Shown here: one piece after another, positions 24,602-33,157 of the stretch
How the letters are laid out: the number at the start of each line of letters is the position of its first letter
Position numbering within the stretch: position 1 is the first letter of the stretch
NCBI RefSeq assembly: GCF_923079645.1
Contig: NZ_CAKLPY010000002.1
Coordinates: 310,001-374,000 of the forward strand
Source: Emticicia aquatica
GTDB taxonomy: Bacteria > Bacteroidota > Bacteroidia > Cytophagales > Spirosomataceae
Direction of reading: 5' to 3'
Length of the DNA: 64,000 nt
Made by a program: the position numbers and the translations under genes
The notes under the pieces: model-generated
What the model was told of the DNA's origin: nothing
Database searches by the model: none
What the model saw: the letters and a program-made list of their open reading frames with translations, nothing else

Positions 24602-25981
24602 ATGAAAAAGTTCATAACGATAATCTTCATTGTTATTGGTGTCAATAGTCATGCCCAATATCAAGCTAATTGGCAAAGCCTCGACCAAAGACCAACACCA
24701 ACTTGGTTTGAAGATGCAAAATTTGGCATTTTTATCCATTGGGGACTTTATTCTGTTCCTTCTTGGGCAACAAAATCAAATGCCGATGGATTTGGTAGCG
24801 GTTATGCCGAATGGTATTGGCAACGATTATTCGCCCCAAATCTTAAAATTCATCCTGAGTTTTTGGCATTTCACAAGAAAAATTTTGGTGATAAAAACTA
24901 CCAAGATTTCGTGCAAGATTTTAAAGCCGAACTTTTTCAACCTGACGATTGGGCAAATATATTTGAACAAGCTGGAGCAAAATATGTAGTTCTGACATCA
25001 AAACACCACGAAGGATTTACACTTTGGCCAAGCAAAGAATCATGGAATTGGAACGCCGTTGACGTTGGCCCACACCGAGATTTAGCAGGCGATTTAATGA
25101 AATCTGTCCGAGCAAAAAACCTCAAAATGGGTTATTATTATTCACTTTACGAATGGTATAATCCTGTTTATAAAAACGATGTAAATCAATATGTGAGCGA
25201 GCGAATGTTGCCACAAATGAAAGACCTCGTAACTCGCTATCAACCTGATATTTTATGGACTGATGGGGAGTGGGATTATCCTGCCAAAACTTGGAAAAGT
25301 GAAGAATTTTTGGCTTGGCTTTATAATAATCCTGCGGTAAAAAATAATATTGTTGTGAACGACCGTTGGGGCAATGATACTAAAAGTAAACACGGAAGTT
25401 TTTATACATCAGAATACGGCCACGGAGGCAATGATAATACCGAAACTACCAATGGATTTCAGAAACCTTGGGAAGAATGTCGAGGCATGGGAGAATCGTT
25501 TGGTTATAACCGAAATGAAAACCTTGACAGTTACCAAACAGGCGAGGCTCTCGTGCATCAACTCATTGATATTGTGGCTAAAGGCGGCAATTTATTGCTC
25601 AACATTGGCCCTGCCGCAGATGGTACGATTCCAGTAATTATGCAGGAACGTTTACACGAAATAGGCACTTGGCTAAAAGTAAATAGCAATGCCATTTATG
25701 GCTCTCGTAAATGGCATAATTCTCCAGCTTTGACTAAAGAATCAACCTTGTATTTTACTCAAAAAGATAAAAATATTTACGCTATTACTCGTCATTGGGA
25801 TGAAGTTATAACGATTCAAAACGTTAATAAACCCCTAAAAATCAACCTTTTGGGGTATAAGGGCGATGTAAAATTTACACATAAAAATAATACGCTTACA
25901 ATAATAGCTCCGTCTGTTAATCCGAGTAATATTCCTTGCCAATACGCTTGGACTTATGAAATAGTTGATGCTTTAAAATAA
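24602..25981 (+). CDS. Alpha-L-fucosidase, GH29
   Basis: 459 residues with a signal peptide (about 1-19, ending NSHAQ). GH29 hallmarks: WFEDAKFGIFIHWGLYSVP near the N-terminus, SKHHEGFTLWPSK, GYYYSLYEWYNP, and nucleophile Asp221 in LWTDGEWDYP; the end of the catalytic barrel has NLLLNIGPAADG. Removes alpha-linked L-fucose from glycans. Placed between glycosylasparaginase and DUF2264 with 15- and 11-nt gaps, so co-transcribed. In eukaryotic lysosomes core fucose must go before glycosylasparaginase acts, which gives the pairing a direct biochemical logic. Confidence 0.93.
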   Translation: MKKFITIIFIVIGVNSHAQYQANWQSLDQRPTPTWFEDAKFGIFIHWGLYSVPSWATKSNADGFGSGYAEWYWQRLFAPNLKIHPEFLAFHKKNFGDKNYQDFVQDFKAELFQPDDWANIFEQAGAKYVVLTSKHHEGFTLWPSKESWNWNAVDVGPHRDLAGDLMKSVRAKNLKMGYYYSLYEWYNPVYKNDVNQYVSERMLPQMKDLVTRYQPDILWTDGEWDYPAKTWKSEEFLAWLYNNPAVKNNIVVNDRWGNDTKSKHGSFYTSEYGHGGNDNTETTNGFQKPWEECRGMGESFGYNRNENLDSYQTGEALVHQLIDIVAKGGNLLLNIGPAADGTIPVIMQERLHEIGTWLKVNSNAIYGSRKWHNSPALTKESTLYFTQKDKNIYAITRHWDEVITIQNVNKPLKINLLGYKGDVKFTHKNNTLTIIAPSVNPSNIPCQYAWTYEIVDALK

Positions 25982-25992
25982 GAACAAGATAA

Positions 25993-27225
25993 ATGAAAAA
26001 AACATTAATTATAATCCTTTTCTCGTTGATAAGTCCAGTACTTATTTTCGCCCAAAATAAAGCATTTAATAATGAAACTGGCGAACAAAATCGGGCATAT
26101 TGGAGTAAATTATTGTATAAAATTTCTTATCCTGTAGTGCATAATTTAGCACAAGAAACTTTAGTCAAAAATATGCCCATTGAGGGTGGGCCAAATACTT
26201 ATAAAAGAGAATTTCCCGTTTCACATTTGGAGGCTGTCGGCCGAACCGTAGCGGGTATTGCTCCATGGCTCGCACTAGATGACGACAACACAGATGAAGG
26301 GAAACTTCGTAAAAAATTGAGGGAAGAACTGCTTGTCGGTTTGAAAAACATGGTTAATCAGCAAAGTCCTGATTATCTTAATTTCAGAAAAGAAATGCAA
26401 CCTTTGGTTGATGCGGCATTTTTAGCACAGGGATTTTTAAGAGCAAAAACCAAACTTTGGGAACCGCTCGATGAACTCACAAAAAAACGTTTTATTGAGG
26501 AATTCAAATCGCTAAGAAATCGAAAGGCATATTATAGCAATTGGTTACTTTTTTCGGCCATGACCGAAACCTTTCTGCTTAAAATTGGAGAAGACTATGA
26601 CCCAGCTCGCATTGATTATGCCCTCAAGAAAATTCCAGAATGGTACTACGGCGATGGCATTTATGGCGATGGACCAAGCTTTGCGATGGATTATTATAAT
26701 TCTTTTGTTATTCATCCAATGCTCGTTGAGGTTTTGCAAGTAATGGTTGAAAATAAACTCGCAAAAAAAGAAGAATACGACCTTGCTCTCAAACGCATGA
26801 TTCGCTATGCTGAGCATCAGGAAAGATTCATCTCGCCAGAAGGCACTTATCCACCAATTGGGCGTTCGATAGCGTATCGAGTTGGTGCGTTCCAAGTATT
26901 GGCAGCAGTGGCTTTAAGTAATAACTTATCCGCTTATATTCAACCAGCACAGGTAAGGTGTGCGTTGACAAAAGTTATGGAAAATCAGTTTGAAGCCGAT
27001 GGCACTTTTGACGAAAAAGGTTGGTTGCAATTAGGTTTTGCAGGACACCAACCTGAAGCAGCCGACCCTTATATTACAACTGGAAGTTTATACTTATGTA
27101 CTTTTGGATTCTTACCGCTAGGCTTACCTGCATCGCACCCATTTTGGACTGACCCAGCAGCCGAATGGACAGCAAAAAAAGCATGGAGTGGCAAACCCTT
27201 CAAGAAAGATGGTCATGTGGATTGA
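25993..27225 (+). CDS. DUF2264 protein, exported
   Basis: 410 residues with a signal peptide (about 1-21, ending IFAQ). Sequence features of DUF2264 are seen: SHLEAVGRTVAGIAPWLALD, FRKEMQPLVDAAFLAQGFLRA, YYGDGIYGDGPSFAMDYYN, ISPEGTYPPIGRSIAYRVGA. The family has an alpha/alpha-barrel look and is found in polysaccharide-use loci, but I know of no firmly established reaction. Many Trp/Tyr/Asp/Glu residues suit a carbohydrate cleft. Same unit as the fucosidase. Confidence 0.82.
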   Translation: MKKTLIIILFSLISPVLIFAQNKAFNNETGEQNRAYWSKLLYKISYPVVHNLAQETLVKNMPIEGGPNTYKREFPVSHLEAVGRTVAGIAPWLALDDDNTDEGKLRKKLREELLVGLKNMVNQQSPDYLNFRKEMQPLVDAAFLAQGFLRAKTKLWEPLDELTKKRFIEEFKSLRNRKAYYSNWLLFSAMTETFLLKIGEDYDPARIDYALKKIPEWYYGDGIYGDGPSFAMDYYNSFVIHPMLVEVLQVMVENKLAKKEEYDLALKRMIRYAEHQERFISPEGTYPPIGRSIAYRVGAFQVLAAVALSNNLSAYIQPAQVRCALTKVMENQFEADGTFDEKGWLQLGFAGHQPEAADPYITTGSLYLCTFGFLPLGLPASHPFWTDPAAEWTAKKAWSGKPFKKDGHVD

Positions 27226-27313
27226 AAAGAATAATAAGCACGACTATCAAAAATATCATCATTATGATTTTTTGAGTTTTTTAACAATTATTTGAGTAAA
27301 TAACTAGAAACTC

Positions 27314-28318
27314 ATGCCTCTTCAACCAACCAAAATAAAGCAAATTTTTCAAAAAACTAGCAATCTCCGAATTGGGGTTATTGGTGATTTTGCTGTTGAT
27401 TTTTACTATGCAATTAACCAGCAAACGCACGAATTTTCGGTTGAAACGAGTAAAGAAGTTTTTTGGGGCAGTAAGCCCATAACTTCTTTAGGTGCGGCAG
27501 GAAATGTAGTTCAGAATTTGGCGGCTTTAGGCGTAGAAAATATACAAGTTTTTGGCTGTATTGGTAATGATATTTTTGGGCGAGAAATGAAGCATTTGTT
27601 TCAAAATATCAATGTTGATACTACATTTCTGAAAGGTCTTTCGAGCGGTTGGGATACCTGTACTTATACAAAACCGATGTCGGTCAATGGCGAAGAAAAC
27701 CGACTAGATTTCGGAACAAACAATGCTCTTTCTGAAGAGATATTTAAGCAAATATTGCTTGACCTTGAATCTGCTTTACCTAATCTTAATGTTCTGATTA
27801 TCAACCAACAATTTCCTAATCCCCTACTTACGCCTCAACGAATTCAGCAGCTTAATAGTGTTTTAGAAAAATTTCCTGATTGTCTTTTTGTAGCCGATTT
27901 ACGTGCGTATGGACTGCATATCAAAAACATTATTTTAAAAGTAAATACCGAAGAATTAGCCCGCTTAGTTGGCGTTTTAGAAATAGAAGAAGCTAATGAA
28001 ATAGCTTGCATTATGTATGGCAAAGCTTTGCTCAAACAAATTGGCGGTTCGCTCGTCATAACTCGTGGTGAACACGGTATTTTATATATTTCATCCGACA
28101 AAACACAAAGCGTAGAAGCATTAAAATTGAACACAAAACTCGATACAGTTGGTGCAGGAGATACAGTTGTAGCGGCATTTTCGGCAAGCCGAGGTACGGG
28201 TGCAACTATAAAAGAATCGCTCGAAATTGCTAATTTAGCTGCCGCCGTAACAGTTCAGAAGTTGCACCAAACTGGCACAGCTACTTTGGAAGAAATTTTA
28301 GAACAAAACCTTAACTAG
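27314..28318 (+). CDS. PfkB-family carbohydrate kinase
   Basis: 334 residues. RIGVIGDFAVDFYYAI opens a ribokinase fold; SLGAAGNVVQNLAALGV and VFGCIGNDIFGREM form the sugar pocket, and DTVGAGDTVVAAFSA near residue 280 has the anion hole and catalytic Asp. The N-terminus resembles the kinase half of RfaE/HldE (ADP-heptose pathway), but no nucleotidyltransferase half is present. Cytoplasmic. Position between DUF2264 and an AGE epimerase suggests it phosphorylates a sugar released by the exported enzymes. Confidence 0.86.
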   Translation: MPLQPTKIKQIFQKTSNLRIGVIGDFAVDFYYAINQQTHEFSVETSKEVFWGSKPITSLGAAGNVVQNLAALGVENIQVFGCIGNDIFGREMKHLFQNINVDTTFLKGLSSGWDTCTYTKPMSVNGEENRLDFGTNNALSEEIFKQILLDLESALPNLNVLIINQQFPNPLLTPQRIQQLNSVLEKFPDCLFVADLRAYGLHIKNIILKVNTEELARLVGVLEIEEANEIACIMYGKALLKQIGGSLVITRGEHGILYISSDKTQSVEALKLNTKLDTVGAGDTVVAAFSASRGTGATIKESLEIANLAAAVTVQKLHQTGTATLEEILEQNLN

Positions 28319-28330
28319 AATCATATCAGC

Positions 28331-28338
28331 ATTCAACC
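28331..28338 (+). promoter_or_regulatory. ATTCAACC leader element
   Basis: Exact copy 21 nt before the ATG at 28360; a second near copy, ATTCAACT, ends directly at the start codon (28352-28359). Confidence 0.45.
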
Positions 28339-28359
28339 TCTATAAAAAACTATTCAACT

Positions 28360-29628
28360 ATGAATCTTTCTCATGCCCAAGAGCTGCGAGACGAAATTGT
28401 CTCTTATCTCAATAATGGCCTTTTACCTTTCTGGATTTCTCGCACCGTTGATACCCAATACGGCGGTTTTTTGACACATTTCGATGAATTTGGCAATGAT
28501 TCGGGCGAAGATGAAAAATCTTTGATTGCCCAATCTCGCTCCGTTTTCACCTATTCATCGGCTCATCGTGCAGGTTATGGCGGTGGGAAATTGGCAGAAA
28601 TGGCTCGCCATGGCGTTGATTTTATGCTCAATAAAATGTGGGATGCAGAATATGGCGGTTTTTACTGGATGATGAACCGCAAAGGCGAAGTTGTAATTGA
28701 TGAAAAAATAGTTTATGGTCATAGTTTTGCCATTTATAGTTTGAGCGAATATACCCTTGCAACTGGCGACCCACGTGGACGAGAATATGCAGAAAAAGTA
28801 TTTGATTTACTACAAAAATACGCTGTTGATACACATTTTGGCGGTTATTGGGAAATGTTCCATCGAAACTGGGATTTAAAAGGTGCTGGCTCGGCAGGTG
28901 GTGACCGCAAAACACTTGACGCTCACATGCACCTGATGGAAGCATTTACAACACTCTACGAATGTACAGGTGAACAAGTACATCGACGTAAATTATTGGA
29001 AGCAATTGAGTTATTGACCAAGAAAATCATGCACCCAAAATATGGCACTGGAATTCCACAGTTTTGGGCAGATTGGACTGTTGCTCCACAGATAAAATTT
29101 GATATTGTTTGGGGTTGGGACAGATTCAGCGAAGATGGACAAAAGGCCTCTGCTGAAGACAATACCAGCTACGGGCATAACTCAGAATTTGCTTGGTTAT
29201 TGATGCACGCCCTAGATATTTTGAAGTTGCCTTATGACTTATACGAACAACAAATTCAAAAATCATTTAGCCATTCGGTTGATAATGGCATTGATTGGGA
29301 ATTTGGTGGTGTTTTCGTAGAAGGTTCGCACGCTGGCGAAGTCTATGACCGAGAAAAAGAATTTTGGCAGCAAGCCGAAATGTTAATCGGAATGCTTGAT
29401 GCTTACCGATACTTGAAAGACGAAAAATACTGGAATGCTTATGTAAACGTTCACCGTTTTGTATTTGATAAAATGATTAACCACAAATTAGGCGAATGGT
29501 GGCCACTAATGACTCGTCAAGGTGAACCTATTTGGAGACACATGAGTCATTCTTGGAAAATCAATTATCATGATGTGCGTGCCATGATTCAGTCGGTTGT
29601 AAGACTAGATAAATTGTTAAAATCTTGA
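28360..29628 (+). CDS. AGE-family epimerase/isomerase (N-acylglucosamine 2-epimerase-like)
   Basis: 422 residues, cytoplasmic, no signal. The (alpha/alpha)6 barrel signatures are present: LLPFWISRTVDTQYGGFLT, RSVFTYSSAH, YGGFYWMMNRKGEV, KIVYGHSFAIYSLSEY, LDAHMHLMEAF, NTSYGHNSEFAWLL and KEFWQQAEMLIG. Histidines in GHSFAIY, GHNSEF and the final MSHSWKINYHD segment are the usual acid/base pair region. Relatives interconvert GlcNAc/ManNAc, cellobiose/glucosyl-mannose or mannose/fructose; sequence alone does not choose. GlcNAc released by the asparaginase upstream makes a 2-epimerase role attractive. Confidence 0.9.
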   Translation: MNLSHAQELRDEIVSYLNNGLLPFWISRTVDTQYGGFLTHFDEFGNDSGEDEKSLIAQSRSVFTYSSAHRAGYGGGKLAEMARHGVDFMLNKMWDAEYGGFYWMMNRKGEVVIDEKIVYGHSFAIYSLSEYTLATGDPRGREYAEKVFDLLQKYAVDTHFGGYWEMFHRNWDLKGAGSAGGDRKTLDAHMHLMEAFTTLYECTGEQVHRRKLLEAIELLTKKIMHPKYGTGIPQFWADWTVAPQIKFDIVWGWDRFSEDGQKASAEDNTSYGHNSEFAWLLMHALDILKLPYDLYEQQIQKSFSHSVDNGIDWEFGGVFVEGSHAGEVYDREKEFWQQAEMLIGMLDAYRYLKDEKYWNAYVNVHRFVFDKMINHKLGEWWPLMTRQGEPIWRHMSHSWKINYHDVRAMIQSVVRLDKLLKS

Positions 29629-29693
29629 ACGATTAATTGTATTTATGACAAATTAAAAATTCCCAAATAATGCTATTAATAATCAAAAAATAG

Positions 29694-29701
29694 TAGATTT
29701 G
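29694..29701 (+). promoter_or_regulatory. -7 box TAGATTTG
   Basis: Exact TAnnTTTG in the 140-nt gap before 29769, so this gene likely has its own promoter inside the longer run. Transcription would start near 29708, just upstream of the inverted repeat at 29716-29741. Confidence 0.5.
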
Positions 29702-29715
29702 TTTTATCGAAATAA

Positions 29716-29741
29716 AGCAGATAAATCACCTAAATTCTGCT
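29716..29741. promoter_or_regulatory. AGCAGA-N14-TCTGCT dyad, candidate operator
   Basis: Perfect 6-bp arms with AT-rich centre, placed just downstream of the -7 box at 29694. Shares its half-sites with the inverted repeat at 12191-12240, though the spacing differs (here 14, there 28 or more). Confidence 0.35.
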
Positions 29742-29747
29742 TAAATT

Positions 29748-29755
29748 ATTCAACC
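29748..29755 (+). promoter_or_regulatory. ATTCAACC leader element
   Basis: Exact copy 13 nt before the ATG at 29769. Confidence 0.5.
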
Positions 29756-29768
29756 TCAAAACTTCACA

Positions 29769-30653
29769 ATGGAACTTTCAATTCATAATTGGATGCGGGC
29801 AGAGCCTATCGAACAAACCGTTAAAAGAATTGCACAATTAGGCTACGAAAAAATCGAAATTCAAGGTTCACCCGAACTTTACGATACTAAAAAAGTAAAT
29901 CAATTGCTCAAAGATTATGGCATGGGTTGCTGGGGTTCGGTAACACTCATGCTCGAAGACCGAAATCTTCTTGCAAAAGATAAAAACCAACGTGCCAAAT
30001 CAGTACAATATGTAAAAGATGTTGTGCGAATGGTAAAAGAATTGGATGGCTCGATGGTATCTGTTGTACCTGCCACTGTTGGCAAAATCATCCCTGATGG
30101 CCGTCCTGATGAAGAATGGCAATGGGCTGTTGAAGGAATGCAAGAAATCTACGAATATTCGGAAAGCGTCGGAATTCAGCTTGGAATTGAGCCAATCAAT
30201 CGTTTTGAAACCTATTTTATCAATCGTGGAGACCAAGCTTTGGCACTAGCAAAAGCAACTGGCCCTAATTGTGGTGTTTGTTTGGATACTTTTCACATGA
30301 ACATTGAAGAAGACAATACTTATGATGCTATTCTCAGAGCTAAAGGGCGTTTGGTTGGTTTCCATGTAGCAGATAATAACCGCATGGCTCCTGGAATGGG
30401 AACAATCAACTGGCCAAAAATTATTGAAACTTTGCAGGAAATAGGCTACGACAAAGTGCTTTCTGTTGAGTTTTGCTCACCTTTAGACCGAACACCTGCT
30501 AATCCTTATCCTAATTCAATCGAAACAAATCCTGAAGGATTAAGTCCAGAACAAAAGAAGTTTTTGGAAGACCACGGCAGTTCAGCCGTTACCGAAGAAT
30601 TCTATGCTATGCTTACTCGAAAATCAGTGGAAACTTTACGGCCATTGATTTAA
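29769..30653 (+). CDS. Cytoplasmic sugar isomerase/epimerase, tagatose/psicose 3-epimerase-like
   Basis: 294 residues and, unlike the other TIM-barrel paralogues in the window, no signal peptide. Motifs of the D-tagatose/D-psicose 3-epimerase group are visible: GYEKIEIQG, LGIEPINRFETYFIN (first metal Glu), GVCLDTFHMNIEED (Asp/His), GFHVADNNRMAPGMG and KVLSVEFCSP (last Glu). These enzymes epimerise free ketoses at C3 with Mn. It sits between the AGE epimerase and an enolase-superfamily dehydratase, consistent with a cytoplasmic sugar or sugar-acid route. Confidence 0.87.
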   Translation: MELSIHNWMRAEPIEQTVKRIAQLGYEKIEIQGSPELYDTKKVNQLLKDYGMGCWGSVTLMLEDRNLLAKDKNQRAKSVQYVKDVVRMVKELDGSMVSVVPATVGKIIPDGRPDEEWQWAVEGMQEIYEYSESVGIQLGIEPINRFETYFINRGDQALALAKATGPNCGVCLDTFHMNIEEDNTYDAILRAKGRLVGFHVADNNRMAPGMGTINWPKIIETLQEIGYDKVLSVEFCSPLDRTPANPYPNSIETNPEGLSPEQKKFLEDHGSSAVTEEFYAMLTRKSVETLRPLI

Positions 30654-30735
30654 GCGTTGAATATCAATTTTAAGATATAATTGTTTTAGAAAACATTGCT
30701 CCAAAATAGTATTTTATGAGCAAGAAATAGTACTT

Positions 30736-31902
30736 ATGAAAATAACAAACGTTGAAGCATTCTGGCTTCGTTGTCCAATACCAAAAGAAAAACAACATTT
30801 TTCAGATTATGGTCTTCTGACCAATTTTGACATGACACTCGTAGTCATAACGACCGAATCTGGTCTCCAAGGTTTTGGAGAAGCCAAAGCTGCGGTTGGT
30901 TCATCGGGCGAATGTGCTTCCATTGTCACTTGTGTCGAAAATGAAATAAAACCATTATTAATTGGCAAAGATGCTAGACATATTTCTCGTATTTGGGAAC
31001 ATATTTACAATGGCACTCGTGACCACTACGCACTTTCAAGAGGACGGAAATTTCCGATTTTAGGGCGTCGAGGCTTAACCGTTTCCGCTATGAGTGGCGT
31101 TGATACAGCTCTTTGGGACTTAAAAGGAAAAGCATTGGGCGTACCAGTTGTTGAGCTTTTGGGCGGTACTTGCCGTGACAAAATGCCTGCTTACGCCAGC
31201 GGTGGTTGGGCAAAAGCTGATAAAATTGGCGAACAGCTTTTGAGCTACGTTTCCAAAGGTTTTCAAGGTGTAAAAATGCGTGTGGGTATTATGGATTTAA
31301 CAGTCAAAGAAAGTATCAAGCGAGTGCGTGCCGCCCGTGAAGCTTTGGGCGATGATATCAAATTAATGACTGATGCCCACGGAACATTCAGCGTTCCAGA
31401 AGCCAAACAATTTTGTAGAGGCGTTGAAGATTGTAATTTGTATTGGTTTGAAGAACCAATTAGTCCTGATAATCGCCACGGAACGGCTGAAGTAAGAGCC
31501 TCAACTTCAATTCCAATTGCTGCGGGTGAAAGCGAATATACGGCTTTTGATGTACGAGATTTAATTGAAGTTCGAGCATTAGATATTGTACAACCAGACT
31601 CAGCAATCATTGGCGGAATCACAGAAGCAATGCGGGTAGCACATTTGGCTCACACCTATCAACTCGAACTCGCACCACATTGTTGGGGTTCGGCATTTTC
31701 GTTTATGGCTGGTGTAAATGTAGCTTTTGCTGCTCCTGCTGCTACGATTATAGAATTTTCGTTGGGTGGAAATCCGATGATGTATGATTTAGTAAATGAA
31801 AAAATTGAAGCGATTGATGGTATGATTGATGCTCCAAAATCTCCAGGATTAGGATTAACTCCCAATTGGGATTTTGTGAAAGAATTTAAGCAAAAGGTAT
31901 AA
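30736..31902 (+). CDS. Mandelate racemase/muconate lactonizing family protein (sugar-acid dehydratase-like)
   Basis: 388 residues. Enolase-superfamily barrel: N-terminal capping domain, then GVKMRVG (active-site Lys region), metal ligands in LMTDAHG (Asp), WFEEPI (Glu) and AAGESEY (Glu), partner Asp in DIVQPDSAIIGG and a His in LAPHCWGSA. The K-x-x and D/H arrangement fits acid-sugar dehydratases of the MR subgroup, which convert aldonates to 2-keto-3-deoxy acids. No signal; cytoplasmic. Gap of 82 nt to the epimerase before it and 10 nt to the membrane protein after it. Exact sugar acid cannot be read from sequence. Confidence 0.88.
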   Translation: MKITNVEAFWLRCPIPKEKQHFSDYGLLTNFDMTLVVITTESGLQGFGEAKAAVGSSGECASIVTCVENEIKPLLIGKDARHISRIWEHIYNGTRDHYALSRGRKFPILGRRGLTVSAMSGVDTALWDLKGKALGVPVVELLGGTCRDKMPAYASGGWAKADKIGEQLLSYVSKGFQGVKMRVGIMDLTVKESIKRVRAAREALGDDIKLMTDAHGTFSVPEAKQFCRGVEDCNLYWFEEPISPDNRHGTAEVRASTSIPIAAGESEYTAFDVRDLIEVRALDIVQPDSAIIGGITEAMRVAHLAHTYQLELAPHCWGSAFSFMAGVNVAFAAPAATIIEFSLGGNPMMYDLVNEKIEAIDGMIDAPKSPGLGLTPNWDFVKEFKQKV

Positions 31903-31912
31903 ATTAAAGCGA

Positions 31913-32593
31913 ATGATTGAAAAAAAATATGTTTTCTTAGTTTATTTCATCATGGTCGCTCTTGAAATTTACGGCCAGTTGAGTGGTAAATTTTGGCTTG
32001 TTTGGATTTTCAAAGCATTAGAAACACCCTTACTCGCTTATTATTACTATGAAAATAGAAAACATAAACTTGAAATCCTAGATAAGCTTTTATTATTATC
32101 ATTAGCCATTACATTTATTGGCCTTTGGTCAAGTTATCTATTTAATAAAAATGTTGAAAATTTTAATGTTATAACCATCATTTATATCATTGAGTTACAA
32201 ATCACCCTTTTTATCTTGTCGAAATTAAATAGAGATGTGGGTTATAACAACAAAAATGATTCATGGAGAATTAGCTTGATTCTGATAACAGCAATTGGAT
32301 TTATTTATATAGCTTTTCCAGTATTTACAACGCTAATGCAGTGTTTGGTGTTGATAATCATGGTTCAACAAAGCCTTATGGCTATTTACGGTTTGTTCAG
32401 AAAAGGCATTGACATTGCTATTTCAATCAGTATTATAGTTATCGTTACGTCAAATATATTATCAGTTATTGGTGGTTTTATTGTTAGAACTGCCTACGAT
32501 TATCTTTGGATTATGAGTTTGAGCTATCTTTCCAAAATTCTATTTGTTGAAGGAGTACTTAAAACTCAAAAATTTATTCAATCAAAAGTTTAG
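31913..32593 (+). CDS. Polytopic membrane protein, possibly YhhN-like
   Basis: 226 residues with about seven hydrophobic segments (for example VFLVYFIMVALEIYG, LDKLLLLSLAITFIGLW, ITIIYIIELQITLFIL). The length, segment layout and an early FKALETPLLAYYYY resemble the YhhN/TMEM86 family, whose eukaryotic members are lysoplasmalogenases, but conserved family residues are not obvious to me. It begins 10 nt after the dehydratase and is followed at 29 nt by a VOC protein, so it is translated with sugar genes. Function unassigned. Confidence 0.6.
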   Translation: MIEKKYVFLVYFIMVALEIYGQLSGKFWLVWIFKALETPLLAYYYYENRKHKLEILDKLLLLSLAITFIGLWSSYLFNKNVENFNVITIIYIIELQITLFILSKLNRDVGYNNKNDSWRISLILITAIGFIYIAFPVFTTLMQCLVLIIMVQQSLMAIYGLFRKGIDIAISISIIVIVTSNILSVIGGFIVRTAYDYLWIMSLSYLSKILFVEGVLKTQKFIQSKV

Positions 32594-32622
32594 TATCTAT
32601 TCTCTTTTAAACCAATAAAACT

Positions 32623-33108
32623 ATGGCAAAAGCATTAGGAGTAAATCACATCGCACTAATTGTAAGTGATTTGGAAAAAGCTTGCGAATTTTACGAAAAA
32701 GAATTAGGGCTAGAACCCATTCCCGCCTTTCTTTTCGATTACCCAACGGCATTCTTCAAATTTAACGAAACTCAACAGCTACACTTAACCGAATGGGATG
32801 ATGTTTTTTCATTTCGTGGTCACATCTGTATTCAAGTTGATGACATCAATGCCATATTTTTCAGGATGAAAGAGCTCGGTGTTATTGATACTTCGCCGTG
32901 GGGAAAAGTTCGCCAATTGCCTGATGGCCCCATTCAAATGTTTGTCCGTGACCCTTCGGGAAACTTACTCGAACTTTCATGTGCTCCAGGAAGTTATATC
33001 GACCCTGCTATTTTTGAAGATGAATATTTTCAAGCAGGAATTTATGTTTCAGGAAGAAATGATTTTAGAGGTTATAAATCAAAAGAAGCAACTTTGTATC
33101 ATAATTAA
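32623..33108 (+). CDS. VOC (glyoxalase/bleomycin resistance) superfamily protein
   Basis: 161 residues: two beta-alpha-beta-beta-beta modules. Candidate metal ligands are His of VNHIALIVSD, Glu or His of LHLTEW, His of RGHICIQV and Glu of GNLLELSC. Family members are lyases, isomerases or dioxygenases that bind a divalent metal. In a run with a sugar-acid dehydratase and a D-2-hydroxyacid dehydrogenase it may handle a keto-sugar acid; this is inference from context only. Confidence 0.85.
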   Translation: MAKALGVNHIALIVSDLEKACEFYEKELGLEPIPAFLFDYPTAFFKFNETQQLHLTEWDDVFSFRGHICIQVDDINAIFFRMKELGVIDTSPWGKVRQLPDGPIQMFVRDPSGNLLELSCAPGSYIDPAIFEDEYFQAGIYVSGRNDFRGYKSKEATLYHN

Positions 33109-33116
33109 GGCATAAA

Positions 33117-33146
33117 GTGGCAAAGTATCAAGTCTAACTTTGCCAC
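33117..33146 (+). terminator. Intercistronic hairpin in the leader of the hydroxyacid dehydrogenase
   Basis: Perfect 10-bp arms GTGGCAAAGT (33117-33126) and ACTTTGCCAC (33137-33146), loop of 10, no T-tract. It ends 11 nt before the ATG at 33158. It may end or stabilise the upstream message rather than be a strong terminator. Confidence 0.45.
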
Positions 33147-33157
33147 ATTCAATAAAC

